From Lachnospiraceae bacterium UBA3643 (lineage in GTDB: Bacteria > Bacillota > Clostridia > Lachnospirales > Lachnospiraceae): a DNA stretch of 11,404 nt. The stretch lies in assembly GCA_002373855.1 (NCBI GenBank), contig DFKO01000161.1, forward strand, positions 1 through 11,404, written 5' to 3'. Within the stretch, counting starts at the first letter, position 1. Each line of letters begins with the position of its first letter. The position numbers were made by a program, and so were the translations under genes. The notes beneath the pieces were generated by a model. The model saw only the letters and a program-made list of their open reading frames with translations, was not told the origin of the DNA and made no database searches. Positions 1 to 7,270 of this stretch are shown here, piece after piece.

Positions 1-114
1 AAGCGTATCGGTATCTATGATGTATTCGGTGAGTCCGGTTCGGCAGCAGATCTTTTAAAGGCATACAAGCTTGACGGAGACGGTGTATACGAGCAGATTA
101 AAGCAGAGTTATAA
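1..114 (+). CDS. Transketolase C-terminal subunit, 3' end only
   Basis: The reading frame is open from the first base and gives 37 residues before TAA at 112-114. It contains IYDVFGESGSAADLLKAY, the usual tail of transketolase C-terminal subunits, where a DxFGESG motif precedes the final helix. Transketolase is the thiamine-diphosphate enzyme of the non-oxidative pentose phosphate pathway; in many Firmicutes it is split into N- and C-terminal polypeptides, and this would be the end of the second. A one-piece transketolase or a related pyruvate/transketolase-type enzyme cannot be excluded from so short a piece. Only 38 bases separate it from the hflK-like gene, with no terminator between them, so read-through is possible. 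Confidence 0.8.
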   Translation, partial: KRIGIYDVFGESGSAADLLKAYKLDGDGVYEQIKAEL

Positions 115-152
115 TATATGACATTTATAATTTTGTCACAAGGGAGGATTTG

Positions 153-1163
153 ATGGAGAGATATACAGAACCCATGGATTTTAAGGGATTTTTTAAGAAA
201 AAAGGTTCGGTAATATGGAAGGTTATAATAGTTATAGCCATTTTACTTATCGGACTTGATTCAATCTATACGGTAGAGGAGACGGAATCGGCTGTTATCA
301 CTACTTTTGGTAAAGCGGAGCTCATGAGTGAAAAAGGACTTCACTTTAAGATTCCGTTTATTCAGAAGGTAGTCAAAGTTGATACTACCGTAAAGGGTCT
401 CATGATCGGATACAGCGAGGACAGCTCAGGCAATGCATACAGTGTTGAGCATGAGTCAATAATGATCACTTCCGATTATAACTTTATTGATTGTGATTTC
501 TATATTTCATATCAAGTAACAGACCCCATTAAATACCTGTATCGTTCAAGTGAACCTGACTTTATAGTCAAAAATATTGCCCTCTCGGCAATCAGGTCAA
601 CTGTGTCCGCATATACCGTAGATACAGCCATCACAACAGGCAAGGCGGAGATACAGAGTAATGTAAAGTCGATGATCATAGCTGAACTTGAGCAGGAGGA
701 TATAGGTATCACACTTGTGGATGCCAGCATCCAGGATGTGGAGCCTCCTACAGACGAGGTTATCGAGGCTTTTACAGCAGTGGAAACAGCAAAGCAGGGC
801 AAGGAGTCGGCTATCAACGAGGCTAATACTTATCGTAATGAGCAGATACCCGCAGCTGAGGCCGAGGCAGACAGGATCATCCAGGAGGCCGAGGCAGAGA
901 AGGAGGCCCGTATCAACGAGGCCAATGGTCAAGTGGCCAGATTTACAGAAGAATATGAAGAGTATATAAACTACCCTCTTATCACAAAGCAGCGTCTCTT
1001 CTTTGAGGCAATGGAGGAGGTCCTCCCTACACTTAAGATAGTGATTGACAGCAATGGAGACGGTATCAGCAAGTATTACTCTGTAACCGGTGATTATGAG
1101 GACGGTACTGCTGCACTCATTGAAAACAGTACTGCCGCTTCATCAGCCGGTGAGAATAATTAA
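153..1163 (+). CDS. hflK: HflK-like SPFH/prohibitin-family membrane protein
   Basis: This 336-residue protein has a short cytoplasmic N-terminus, one membrane anchor (about residues 20-38), an SPFH/band-7 domain (about 40-210) and an Ala/Glu-rich coiled coil (about 210-270). HflK hallmarks are clear: DVEPPTDEVIEAF near 195-207, INEANTYRNE at 221-230, and the late YPLITKQRLFFEAMEEVL segment. In known systems HflK and HflC form a large cage that surrounds and modulates the membrane protease FtsH; no ftsH lies in this window. The ATG at 153 is chosen because GGAGG (143-147) ends 5 bases before it, whereas a TTG at 150 would sit too close. The HflC-type partner follows after 13 bases. The Ser/Ala/Asn-rich C-terminal tail is probably unstructured. 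Family assignment is secure; K rather than C rests on the PPTDEV and INEA motifs and gene order. Confidence 0.9.
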   Translation: MERYTEPMDFKGFFKKKGSVIWKVIIVIAILLIGLDSIYTVEETESAVITTFGKAELMSEKGLHFKIPFIQKVVKVDTTVKGLMIGYSEDSSGNAYSVEHESIMITSDYNFIDCDFYISYQVTDPIKYLYRSSEPDFIVKNIALSAIRSTVSAYTVDTAITTGKAEIQSNVKSMIIAELEQEDIGITLVDASIQDVEPPTDEVIEAFTAVETAKQGKESAINEANTYRNEQIPAAEAEADRIIQEAEAEKEARINEANGQVARFTEEYEEYINYPLITKQRLFFEAMEEVLPTLKIVIDSNGDGISKYYSVTGDYEDGTAALIENSTAASSAGENN

Positions 1164-1176
1164 GGAGGGCAGTGAT

Positions 1177-2181
1177 ATGAAAAAAGCAGGTAAATCTATT
1201 ATCATTATTATCCTGGTACTGCTCGTAATAGTCGGCGCATCGAGTGTATATACTACAGCCGAGAATGAGTACAGTGTGGTAAAGCAGTTTGGACGTATCA
1301 TTGCGATAGTTGATCAGCCGGGACTCCATTTCAAATTACCTTTTGTTCAGTCTGTGAGCCCTGTCACAAAGGCTATCCAGGTATACGATCTGCCGTCATC
1401 AGAGGTTATCACAAGTGACAAGAAGACAATGATCGTGGACGCATATGTATTGTGGAAGGTGACAGATGCAAAACTGTACAATCAGACATTGAATGCAAGT
1501 GCGGTTACAGCCCAGGGGCGTATCGATGTAATAGTATATAACGCAATCAAGACGACCATATCATCAATGAGTCAGGAAGAACTCATCGCCAGCCGTGATA
1601 CTGCAATCAAGATTGATGCGACAGAGGCAGAACTTGATGATATAGAGATCAATGACATTGAGTCATCAGTGACAGATGAGGAAGGCAACATCATCGAGGA
1701 TGCAGAAGCTGAGGAGGAACCGGTTGAGACGATCATCATATCTGACAGACTCCTTAACTGCATAGGCACCCAGGAGGACCAGTACGGAATCGAGATTACT
1801 GAAGTGAAGATCAAAGTCCTTGATCTCCCCGATGAAAACAAGGGCGCTGTATACAATCGTATGATCACAGAGCGAAACAACATTGCTGCAGCATACAGAG
1901 CTCAGGGTGAATCGGAGGCTCAGATCATCAAGAATACCACCGATGCAGAGGTGGCCGTAATGATATCGGAGGCAATGGCAGAGGCTGAGGCAATCAAGGC
2001 AGAAGGAGAGGCTGAGTATATGAGCATCCTCTCTGATGCATACAATGATGCCGATAAAGCAGATTTCTATCTCTTTATGCTTCAGCTTGATGCTCTTAAG
2101 GCATCGGTTACAAACGGTAATACCACGATATTCCTGGATGGCGATTCACCTATCGCGGGAATATTTGAAGGTATTTACTGA
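1177..2181 (+). CDS. hflC: HflC-like SPFH/prohibitin-family membrane protein
   Basis: This 334-residue protein has a hydrophobic anchor at about 7-22 followed by an SPFH domain. PGLHFKLPFVQ (48-58) is the typical early SPFH motif, and NRMITERNNIAAAYRAQGE (227-244) with the following Ala/Glu-rich helix is characteristic of HflC, as is the DFYLFMLQLDALKAS segment near 296-310. It should pair with the HflK-like protein encoded just upstream. The frame stays open back to 1090, but that stretch overlaps hflK and lacks a ribosome binding site; the ATG at 1177 follows AAGGAGGG (1162-1169) and starts with a normal membrane anchor. An unusual feature is a very acidic segment at about 148-187, inserted in the later SPFH domain, with about half of its residues Asp or Glu. 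Confidence 0.9.
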   Translation: MKKAGKSIIIIILVLLVIVGASSVYTTAENEYSVVKQFGRIIAIVDQPGLHFKLPFVQSVSPVTKAIQVYDLPSSEVITSDKKTMIVDAYVLWKVTDAKLYNQTLNASAVTAQGRIDVIVYNAIKTTISSMSQEELIASRDTAIKIDATEAELDDIEINDIESSVTDEEGNIIEDAEAEEEPVETIIISDRLLNCIGTQEDQYGIEITEVKIKVLDLPDENKGAVYNRMITERNNIAAAYRAQGESEAQIIKNTTDAEVAVMISEAMAEAEAIKAEGEAEYMSILSDAYNDADKADFYLFMLQLDALKASVTNGNTTIFLDGDSPIAGIFEGIY

Positions 2182-2205
2182 TATCTGAAATAATCCGGTG
2201 CAGTC

Positions 2206-3954
2206 GTGACAGCAGGTTTTTTGTCAATTATAAAATCATGTTTATTTAATATATATACTGCAATCACAGAGATGGACAAAGCCCATTTGTCCCTCGTGAT
2301 TGTGGTGTGTATTTTTTTATGTCTTCTCTTTGTTACAACGATTATCCTGACTGTTAAAAAGAAAACGAAGTGCATAAGCGGTATGATATCGGGAATCCTT
2401 TTGAGCTTTGCACTTTTGCTGTGTATTGTCTCATCGAGCCGCGGTATGCTGCTGTTTGCTCCGTCCACGCCACCGGATGAGACAGTATATGCGTTTATGA
2501 ATGCATGGTGCGCCGGCAATACGGATGAAGCCGCAGGATATCTGTCTGTATCGGGCCAGCTTTTTGATGGTACAAAAATGACGGAAGATTATTATGCCAA
2601 TATCTTTAATAATGCACTTACAGACAGCTATTCATACTCTGTATCAGACGGCAATATTATTGACGGAAGGCATGCATATATCACAGTGTCAATGAATTAT
2701 CTGGAACTTAATGACATGGTGACTGATATCAGGACAGATGTACTTGATGACCTTGAGACTCTCTCAGATGAGTGCAGCCCGTCAGAGATTGCAGATGATG
2801 ATGACAACTTCCTCCCCGAAGTGCTTGAGAGAGTATATGGAGATTCTGTGAGCGATGCTGTGGCAGATGCAGAGAATTATTATAAGACAACGGATATAAC
2901 GCTTGATCTTTTATATAAAGACGGTCGATGGGTTATCTCGCCAAGTGATGAACTGGCTCTTTGTTTTAAGGGCGGTGTATCCCAGATAGATAACTTTTCA
3001 AATAATGCAAAGAGTACAGCTCTCGAGGGCCTGATATTTATTCCCAGGCACTATACGCTCCCGGAGGAAACCATCCTTGTGCCGGCTCCTATTGAGACTG
3101 CTTACGGAGATATTCTCCCGGAGGAAGTAGAATCTCTTTTACCGGAGTATGCCAGACTGATAGATGACAGAGATCTTTTCTTTGATCCGGAAGCTCATTT
3201 TACCGATTCATATATTCATTACTACGGAGATGAGACAATATTCGTCCTCACATGGAAAGAACTTTATAATAACCACAGTATATGCTGCTCGGAGGTATTC
3301 ATAGCGGATCCTTCCCAGTTCAGGAGAAAACTGGCCAACGATACATACGGATCGAGTGTCCAGAAAAACGCATCAGATCTGGCTATTGAAGCCAATGCAG
3401 TCGTTGCGATGAACGGAGATTTTTATAAATTCAGAGCCCAGGGTATCACTGTTTATAACAGGGAACTGTACCGATTTAATCCGGCTACTCTTGACTGCTG
3501 TCATATCAATTCATCCGGAGACCTCGTGTTTACATATAAGGGAGAGCTTACGAGCGAGGAGCAGACAAAAGAGTTTATCGAGGATAATGATATTTTGTTT
3601 TCCCTGACATTCGGTCCTGTCCTCGTAGACGGAGGAGAGATGGTCACCACAAACTCATATATGATCGGAGAGGTCAATGATACATATTCAAGGTCTGCCA
3701 TCGGTCAGGCCGGTTCGTGTCATTATTTCCTCATGACAATCAATTACGGCTACGGTACAAAAGGTGCGACTATCATGGAATCGGCGCAGATCATGTATGA
3801 AAAGGGATGCGAGAACGCGTATGCTCTTGACGGAGGCCAGACAGCGGAAATCGTATGGAGAGGCGTTCCCTATAATTTTGTTGATTACGGAAATGAGAGA
3901 GCAGTCAGCGATATCATTTATTTTGCGACTGCATTTCCCGAGGAGGACAGATGA
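2206..3954 (+). CDS. Membrane-anchored phosphodiester glycosidase (NAGPA domain)
   Basis: Up to 582 residues are encoded. Two membrane segments (about 29-51 and 57-76, counted from the GTG at 2206) precede an outward-facing region. Residues about 90-250 look like a small NTF2-like or DUF4878-like domain (DETVYAFMNAWCAGNTDEA at the start), and about 390-577 form a NAGPA/DUF2233 phosphodiester glycosidase domain. Its motifs are VAMNGDFY (400-407), FGPVLVDGG (469-477), RSAIGQ (496-501) and ALDGGQTA (540-547). The animal relative removes GlcNAc-1-phosphate caps from lysosomal enzymes; bacterial members are thought to trim phosphodiester-linked sugars from glycans or teichoic-acid-like polymers, and the substrate here is unknown. 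The start is uncertain: GTG 2206, TTG 2221 (after AGCAGG) and ATG 2272 are all in frame, none with a strong ribosome binding site; ATG 2272 still keeps both membrane segments. Confidence 0.82.
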   Translation: MTAGFLSIIKSCLFNIYTAITEMDKAHLSLVIVVCIFLCLLFVTTIILTVKKKTKCISGMISGILLSFALLLCIVSSSRGMLLFAPSTPPDETVYAFMNAWCAGNTDEAAGYLSVSGQLFDGTKMTEDYYANIFNNALTDSYSYSVSDGNIIDGRHAYITVSMNYLELNDMVTDIRTDVLDDLETLSDECSPSEIADDDDNFLPEVLERVYGDSVSDAVADAENYYKTTDITLDLLYKDGRWVISPSDELALCFKGGVSQIDNFSNNAKSTALEGLIFIPRHYTLPEETILVPAPIETAYGDILPEEVESLLPEYARLIDDRDLFFDPEAHFTDSYIHYYGDETIFVLTWKELYNNHSICCSEVFIADPSQFRRKLANDTYGSSVQKNASDLAIEANAVVAMNGDFYKFRAQGITVYNRELYRFNPATLDCCHINSSGDLVFTYKGELTSEEQTKEFIEDNDILFSLTFGPVLVDGGEMVTTNSYMIGEVNDTYSRSAIGQAGSCHYFLMTINYGYGTKGATIMESAQIMYEKGCENAYALDGGQTAEIVWRGVPYNFVDYGNERAVSDIIYFATAFPEEDR

Positions 3955-4943
3955 TGCGTGAACCTGTCGCCATAATAGTAGGAAATACAGAGATACTCTG
4001 GAGCAGTATCATTATCGTCATAGCAGTTGCTGCAGGCTTTTTTATGATGCATTCTCTTTATATTGCAAACGGCGGCAAAAGACTCAGGCTTGTTTTCTTT
4101 TACCCTCTGGCAGTATGTTTTTCATATATTATCGGTAAGGGCATATTCTATTACTGTCATCTGGAGCAGTATCCGGCGTTTAAATCAGCTCTTAATTTCT
4201 CTGAGACAGGATTTAATATGTCAGGTATTATGGTTGGAATATGCATGGCAGGACTTATCGTATGCATTTGGGATATTAAAAAGTTATACCCTGCGATTCT
4301 CGACGGGGCAGCCCCGGGGACTGCAATGGTTATCGCACTTTTAAATCTGGTGCATCTCTATGATGACGGATGTCGTGGCAATGCAGTGCTTGCAGATGCA
4401 AAGTATCATATGCTTCCCTATGCATCTCCTGTCATTAATACAAACGGGGAGACCAGCTACCGTCTCGCAACTTTCTTTATCGGATTCATACTGTTTATGA
4501 TTGCAGGTATTCTGCTAAAGTATTTTTATATTAAATATTCTGATATAAAGGGGCGTACTTTTTCTTTATTCATCCTGATATTTTCGTCCCTTGAGTTTAT
4601 ACTGGATTCTACCAGATACGATTCCGACTATTTCCCGTTTAACGGTTTTGTCAGTGTGATCCAGATATTTGGTGGGATTATGATCCTGTCGGTCTCTGTC
4701 ATTTTTACAGTGAGATCTGTCAGGGCAAATGGCTTTAAATGGTACCATATAATCCTGATTCTTCTCATATTTGCATCAATGGGAGCTGCAGGTTATCTTG
4801 AATATCTTATACAGCGCCATGGTGATAAGTGGCAGACATATTACCTTTTGATGAGTCTTTCGTGCATCTGCATGATCTGTTTCCCGTTTATCATGTGTCT
4901 CACGACCACACATCCCTTACAGTTAAAAACGAAAAAAGACTAA
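3954..4943 (+). CDS. Polytopic membrane protein, divergent Lgt-like
   Basis: This is a highly hydrophobic protein of 329 residues with about 8 or more predicted membrane segments. Several stretches recall prolipoprotein diacylglyceryl transferase (Lgt), which adds diacylglycerol to lipoprotein cysteines: an early GKGIFYYC, FNMSGIMVGICMAGLIVC at 87-104 (position of the Lgt HGG loop), DDGCRGN at 137-143 and LEFILDSTRYDSD at 213-225 followed by a Q-containing helix. The His of the Lgt HGG motif is absent and the central motif is poorly conserved, so normal Lgt activity is doubtful. AGGAGG (3941-3946) serves two ATGs, 3951 and 3954; 3954 has the better spacing. The upstream stop TGA overlaps ATGATG, so the two genes are translationally coupled. 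A shared role in lipid- or glycan-linked envelope chemistry is inferred from that coupling only. Confidence 0.65.
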   Translation: MREPVAIIVGNTEILWSSIIIVIAVAAGFFMMHSLYIANGGKRLRLVFFYPLAVCFSYIIGKGIFYYCHLEQYPAFKSALNFSETGFNMSGIMVGICMAGLIVCIWDIKKLYPAILDGAAPGTAMVIALLNLVHLYDDGCRGNAVLADAKYHMLPYASPVINTNGETSYRLATFFIGFILFMIAGILLKYFYIKYSDIKGRTFSLFILIFSSLEFILDSTRYDSDYFPFNGFVSVIQIFGGIMILSVSVIFTVRSVRANGFKWYHIILILLIFASMGAAGYLEYLIQRHGDKWQTYYLLMSLSCICMICFPFIMCLTTTHPLQLKTKKD

Positions 4944-4991
4944 TATTTTTCATTAAAATATAATTATTTAACGAAAAACATTAAAAAGTTG

Positions 4992-5020
4992 TTGACAAAC
5001 GATTTCTGAGAGTGTATATT
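4992..5020 (+). promoter_or_regulatory. Sigma-A promoter of the DUF2975-regulator operon
   Basis: TTGACA (4992-4997) and TATATT (5015-5020) are separated by 17 bases, close to the vegetative consensus. The upstream 40 bases are nearly pure A/T and could act as an UP element. The predicted transcription start is near 5027, about 40 bases before the ATG at 5067. Confidence 0.8.
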
Positions 5021-5024
5021 CTAA

Positions 5025-5041
5025 TTATCGATAAACGATAA
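5025..5041. promoter_or_regulatory. Candidate operator palindrome over transcription start
   Basis: TTATCG-ATAAA-CGATAA is a perfect 6-bp inverted repeat with a 5-base spacer. It begins 5 bases after the -10 hexamer and covers the expected transcription start. A related AAACGAT lies inside the promoter spacer (4997-5003), and TTTAACGAAAA occurs twice (4967-4977 and 5045-5055) flanking the promoter. The position fits autorepression by the small Xre-type regulator of the same operon; that link is inferred. Confidence 0.55.
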
Positions 5042-5066
5042 CTTTTTAACGAAAAGGAGAATAGAT

Positions 5067-5609
5067 ATGGAAAACACAAAAATTCAGAAAATCAAAAGAT
5101 CGGCAGGAACAACAGCAAAGGTACTGAAGGTAATCAAGACGATCATCCTGATAGGCATGATTTGCTGTATAGTAGGTGGCGTATTTACGATGCTTATTCA
5201 GAAAGATGAGCTCGGAACATTCTCAATACTTGGCAGACCCATAACGGTTCACGGGATGGTAGATATCGAAAATGTAAATGTAGGCGGATTCGAGTTCCTT
5301 AAGATATTCAACATTGATAACCCGTTTATCCTTGCCGGACTCAACTGCTTGGTGGCAGCAGTGATATGTCTTGCAGCATACATTGTAGTAAACGTCATCA
5401 GAAACGCATTTCTCGAGATTGAGTCAAGCGATACACCGTTTACAAAGAATGTAATGAATCATATAAAGGTTGCAGGTATTCTCGTCACAGTTTTGATCTG
5501 TACAGCTTCCTTCGGATATGCACTCATCGTAGGCCTCACATTCTGGTGCATCTACAATGTTTTCGATTATGGTATGGAGCTTCAGACTGAAGCTGATGAG
5601 ACTTTATAG
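5067..5609 (+). CDS. DUF2975-family membrane protein
   Basis: This 180-residue protein has a basic N-terminus and about four membrane segments (roughly 22-44, 86-112, 133-153 and 152-168, the last two close together). The segment SDTPFTKNVMNHIKVAGIL (121-139) between the second and third helices is the DUF2975 signature. The family has no established biochemical activity; it typically sits directly before a very small Xre/Cro-type regulator, as here, and is similar in arrangement to Bacillus YoaS-YozG. AAGGAGA (5054-5060) precedes the ATG. An outer loop between helices one and two (about 46-82) is the likely exposed part. The protein may sense or support a membrane condition reported to the partner regulator, but this is inference. 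Confidence 0.85.
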   Translation: MENTKIQKIKRSAGTTAKVLKVIKTIILIGMICCIVGGVFTMLIQKDELGTFSILGRPITVHGMVDIENVNVGGFEFLKIFNIDNPFILAGLNCLVAAVICLAAYIVVNVIRNAFLEIESSDTPFTKNVMNHIKVAGILVTVLICTASFGYALIVGLTFWCIYNVFDYGMELQTEADETL

Positions 5610-5620
5610 GAGGTGTGCAT

Positions 5621-5845
5621 ATGGGTAAGATAATCCTGCGTCTTGATCGTGTCATGGCAGACAGAAAGATGAGCCTCAACGAATTATCGGAGAAAGTCGG
5701 AGTCACAAATGTAAATCTCTCAAAAATAAAAACAGGTAAAATAAGTGCCATCAGATTTTCAACCCTTGAGGCAATCTGCGATGTCCTTAACTGTCAGCCC
5801 GGCGATATCCTTGAATATGATAAGGACGCAAAAGGCGATAATTAA
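5621..5845 (+). CDS. Small Xre/Cro-type HTH regulator (YozG-like)
   Basis: The protein has 74 residues and consists almost entirely of one helix-turn-helix domain. The DNA-binding motif is seen in MSLNELSEKVGVTNVNLSKIKTGK (residues 17-40, read as two adjoining helices) and the tail LEAICDVLNCQPGDILEY is typical of the HTH_26/YozG family. It follows the DUF2975 gene by 11 bases, the usual partnership for both families. AGGAGG (5608-5613) overlaps the upstream stop and favours the ATG at 5621; a GTG at 5615 in the same frame lies too close to it. The probable target is the palindrome at 5025-5041 in its own operon promoter. A terminator follows directly. Confidence 0.88.
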   Translation: MGKIILRLDRVMADRKMSLNELSEKVGVTNVNLSKIKTGKISAIRFSTLEAICDVLNCQPGDILEYDKDAKGDN

Positions 5846-5859
5846 TATAATATGAATTT

Positions 5860-5896
5860 AAAAGAGTGTGGCCGTGAGCCATGCTCTTTTGTATTT
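5860..5896 (+). terminator. Intrinsic terminator after DUF2975-regulator operon
   Basis: AAAAGAGTGTGGC (5860-5872) pairs with GCCATGCTCTTTT (5878-5890) across a five-base loop, giving a 13-bp stem with two G-U wobbles, followed by GTATTT. It lies 14 bases after the regulator stop codon. The A-rich left flank could also stop transcription coming from the opposite direction. Confidence 0.85.
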
Positions 5897-5918
5897 AGGG
5901 TATGAAAACTACAAAGAA

Positions 5919-5932
5919 TGACACAAATGTCA
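5919..5932. repeat. Short inverted repeat next to palindrome array
   Basis: TGACA-CAAA-TGTCA is a perfect 5-bp inverted repeat with a 4-base loop that abuts the first 15-bp palindrome (shared base 5932). It differs from the array units and may be an independent protein site; no function can be assigned. Confidence 0.35.
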
Positions 5933-6034
5933 AGTTATGATAACTTTTACATTTTTTACAAAGTTATGATAACTTTCACATACTTTTACATAGTTATGAT
6001 AACTTTTGCAAATTTTATCAACTTATGATAACAT
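5932..6034. repeat. Four-copy palindromic iteron-like array
   Basis: The unit AAGTTATGATAACTT is a perfect palindrome of two 7-base arms around a central G. Copies begin at 5932, 5961, 5991 and 6020: the first two are exact, the third differs at one outer base (TAGTTATGATAACTT) and the fourth at two (AACTTATGATAACAT). Spacing is 29, 30 and 29 bases. Intervening 14-15 base segments are also similar to each other (T-rich, with TTACA or TTTTACA), so the real unit is about 29-30 bp. Each copy also contains TATGAT, a possible -10 hexamer. The array ends 45 bases before the ATPase start codon, so it is probably an operator or multimeric binding site for that gene or its product; an iteron-type origin is an alternative. 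Confidence 0.85.
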
Positions 6035-6078
6035 TTACATAAATATACAAAATGATATTTATCAGGAGGAATTCAGGT

Positions 6079-7119
6079 ATGAAAAAAGAGAATCCCTTTA
6101 CAATAACATTTGGTAAACAGCCAAACAGGCAGATTCTGCGATATAAAGATATAGACCGTATAGTCAGTTCATTTGATGCAGATAATCCCGTTACCCAGAC
6201 ATATCTGATAGAAGGTATAAGGGGAAGCGGAAAGACTGTATTGATGACAACGGTAGCCAAAAAGCTTGAGGAGCAGAAAGACTGGATTATTATAAATTTA
6301 AATCCTGCAATGGATCTGCTATCAAATCTTGCGCTTCGTCTTGAAAAATCATCGGGAGCAAAACCGGATATTTTCAGTAAAGGATTCAATGTAACTGCAG
6401 CCGGGTTTGGCCTGGGAGTTAATCCGGACAGTAACGATACAGACTATGTTGGAACCATAGAAAAATCATTTAAAAAAATTATAAAAGAAAAGAAAAAAGT
6501 CCTTATCACAATAGATGAAGTAGTACACGATGACAATATGAAGATATTTGCCAGTCAGTTCCAGATATTTGTGCGTCAGGATTATCCGATATATCTCATC
6601 ATGACAGGACTCCATGAGAATATAAACAAGATACAAAATGATCCTTCTCTTACTTTTCTGTTAAGAACGCCGAAGGTGATTACTACACCGCTCAGTATTA
6701 TTCAGATAATAGAGCAGTATAAGGAGATATTCGAAATAGAAGAAGATGAAGCGCTGAAACTGGCCAATCTTACAAAAGGATATGCATTTGCTTTTCAGGC
6801 ACTTGGAGTATCCTACTGGAATAACGGTAAAGAAAACTTTGAAAAAGTTCTCGCTGAATATGACGGTCTGCTCGATGATTTTGTATATAAAAAAATATGG
6901 GAATCATTGACAGGAAGGGAGCGGGAAATTGTCAGAGCTATTACAACAGATGAAATGAAGATAGCCGATGTATGTAAAACAGCATCTATAAACAATACCA
7001 GCTTTTCAAGATATAAGGAAAGTCTTGTGGATGCCGGAATAATAGACAATTCAAAGTTTGGATATATATCCCTGGCACTTCCGAGATTTTATGAGATTGT
7101 GAGGAAGTACAGGGGGTAA
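6079..7119 (+). CDS. AAA+ ATPase with C-terminal winged-helix-like region
   Basis: This 346-residue protein opens with NPFTITFGKQP, a start typical of a multi-copy ATP-binding family in Lachnospiraceae and related bacteria. Walker A is GIRGSGKT (46-53), Walker B is VLITIDEV (141-148), and IYLIMTGL (171-178) occupies the sensor-1 position. The last part (about 275-335) looks like a winged helix: TGREREIVRAI, a recognition-helix candidate around INNTSFSRYKESLVDAGII, then a short wing. The overall plan resembles Orc1/Cdc6-like and STAND-like ATPases that bind DNA, but the function of this family is not established. ATG 6079 is chosen because AGGAGG (6064-6069) lies 9 bases before it; an in-frame ATG at 6052 would put that site inside the gene. 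It is directly preceded by the palindrome array. Confidence 0.85.
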   Translation: MKKENPFTITFGKQPNRQILRYKDIDRIVSSFDADNPVTQTYLIEGIRGSGKTVLMTTVAKKLEEQKDWIIINLNPAMDLLSNLALRLEKSSGAKPDIFSKGFNVTAAGFGLGVNPDSNDTDYVGTIEKSFKKIIKEKKKVLITIDEVVHDDNMKIFASQFQIFVRQDYPIYLIMTGLHENINKIQNDPSLTFLLRTPKVITTPLSIIQIIEQYKEIFEIEEDEALKLANLTKGYAFAFQALGVSYWNNGKENFEKVLAEYDGLLDDFVYKKIWESLTGREREIVRAITTDEMKIADVCKTASINNTSFSRYKESLVDAGIIDNSKFGYISLALPRFYEIVRKYRG

Positions 7120-7144
7120 AAGTATAAACTAATCAGAATTATTC

Positions 7145-7270
7145 ATGACTTGTAGTGCATTTACAAAGAGGGATTATTATATTACGGGTTGTAAAACTTT
7201 TGAACACGTAAAGCGTGCGAATAGAAAATATACATGCTATGCGGATGCGAACTGTTGGCATTCGTGGTAA
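7145..7270 (+). CDS. Possible 41-residue Cys-rich small ORF
   Basis: An ATG at 7145 opens 41 codons ending in TAA at 7268-7270. The peptide is basic and contains Cys at residues 3, 16, 31 and 37, with ANCWHSW at its end. There is no ribosome binding site before it and no membrane anchor or known motif. It may be a chance frame, a remnant of a larger gene, or part of a non-coding repeat. It is listed because this 315-bp interval has no other gene candidate. Confidence 0.2.
   Translation: MTCSAFTKRDYYITGCKTFEHVKRANRKYTCYADANCWHSW

Noticed and set aside
126..131. TATAAT between transketolase and hflK, with a TGACA/TGTCA inverted repeat around it (119-138)
   Set aside because: No -35 at a workable distance and arms of only 5 bp; the gap is AT-rich, so chance is likely. 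A weak internal promoter is not excluded.
512..932. Minus-strand open frames opposite the hflK-like gene, and similar frames elsewhere
   Set aside because: They lie fully within well-supported + strand genes, lack ribosome binding sites and have unnatural composition.
4944..4960. TATTTT/AAAATA hairpin as terminator after the Lgt-like gene
   Set aside because: The stem is six A-T pairs only, too weak for an intrinsic terminator.
5932..6034. CRISPR array
   Set aside because: The repeats are only 15 bp and perfectly palindromic, the intervals are 14-15 bases and similar to one another, and no cas gene is present.
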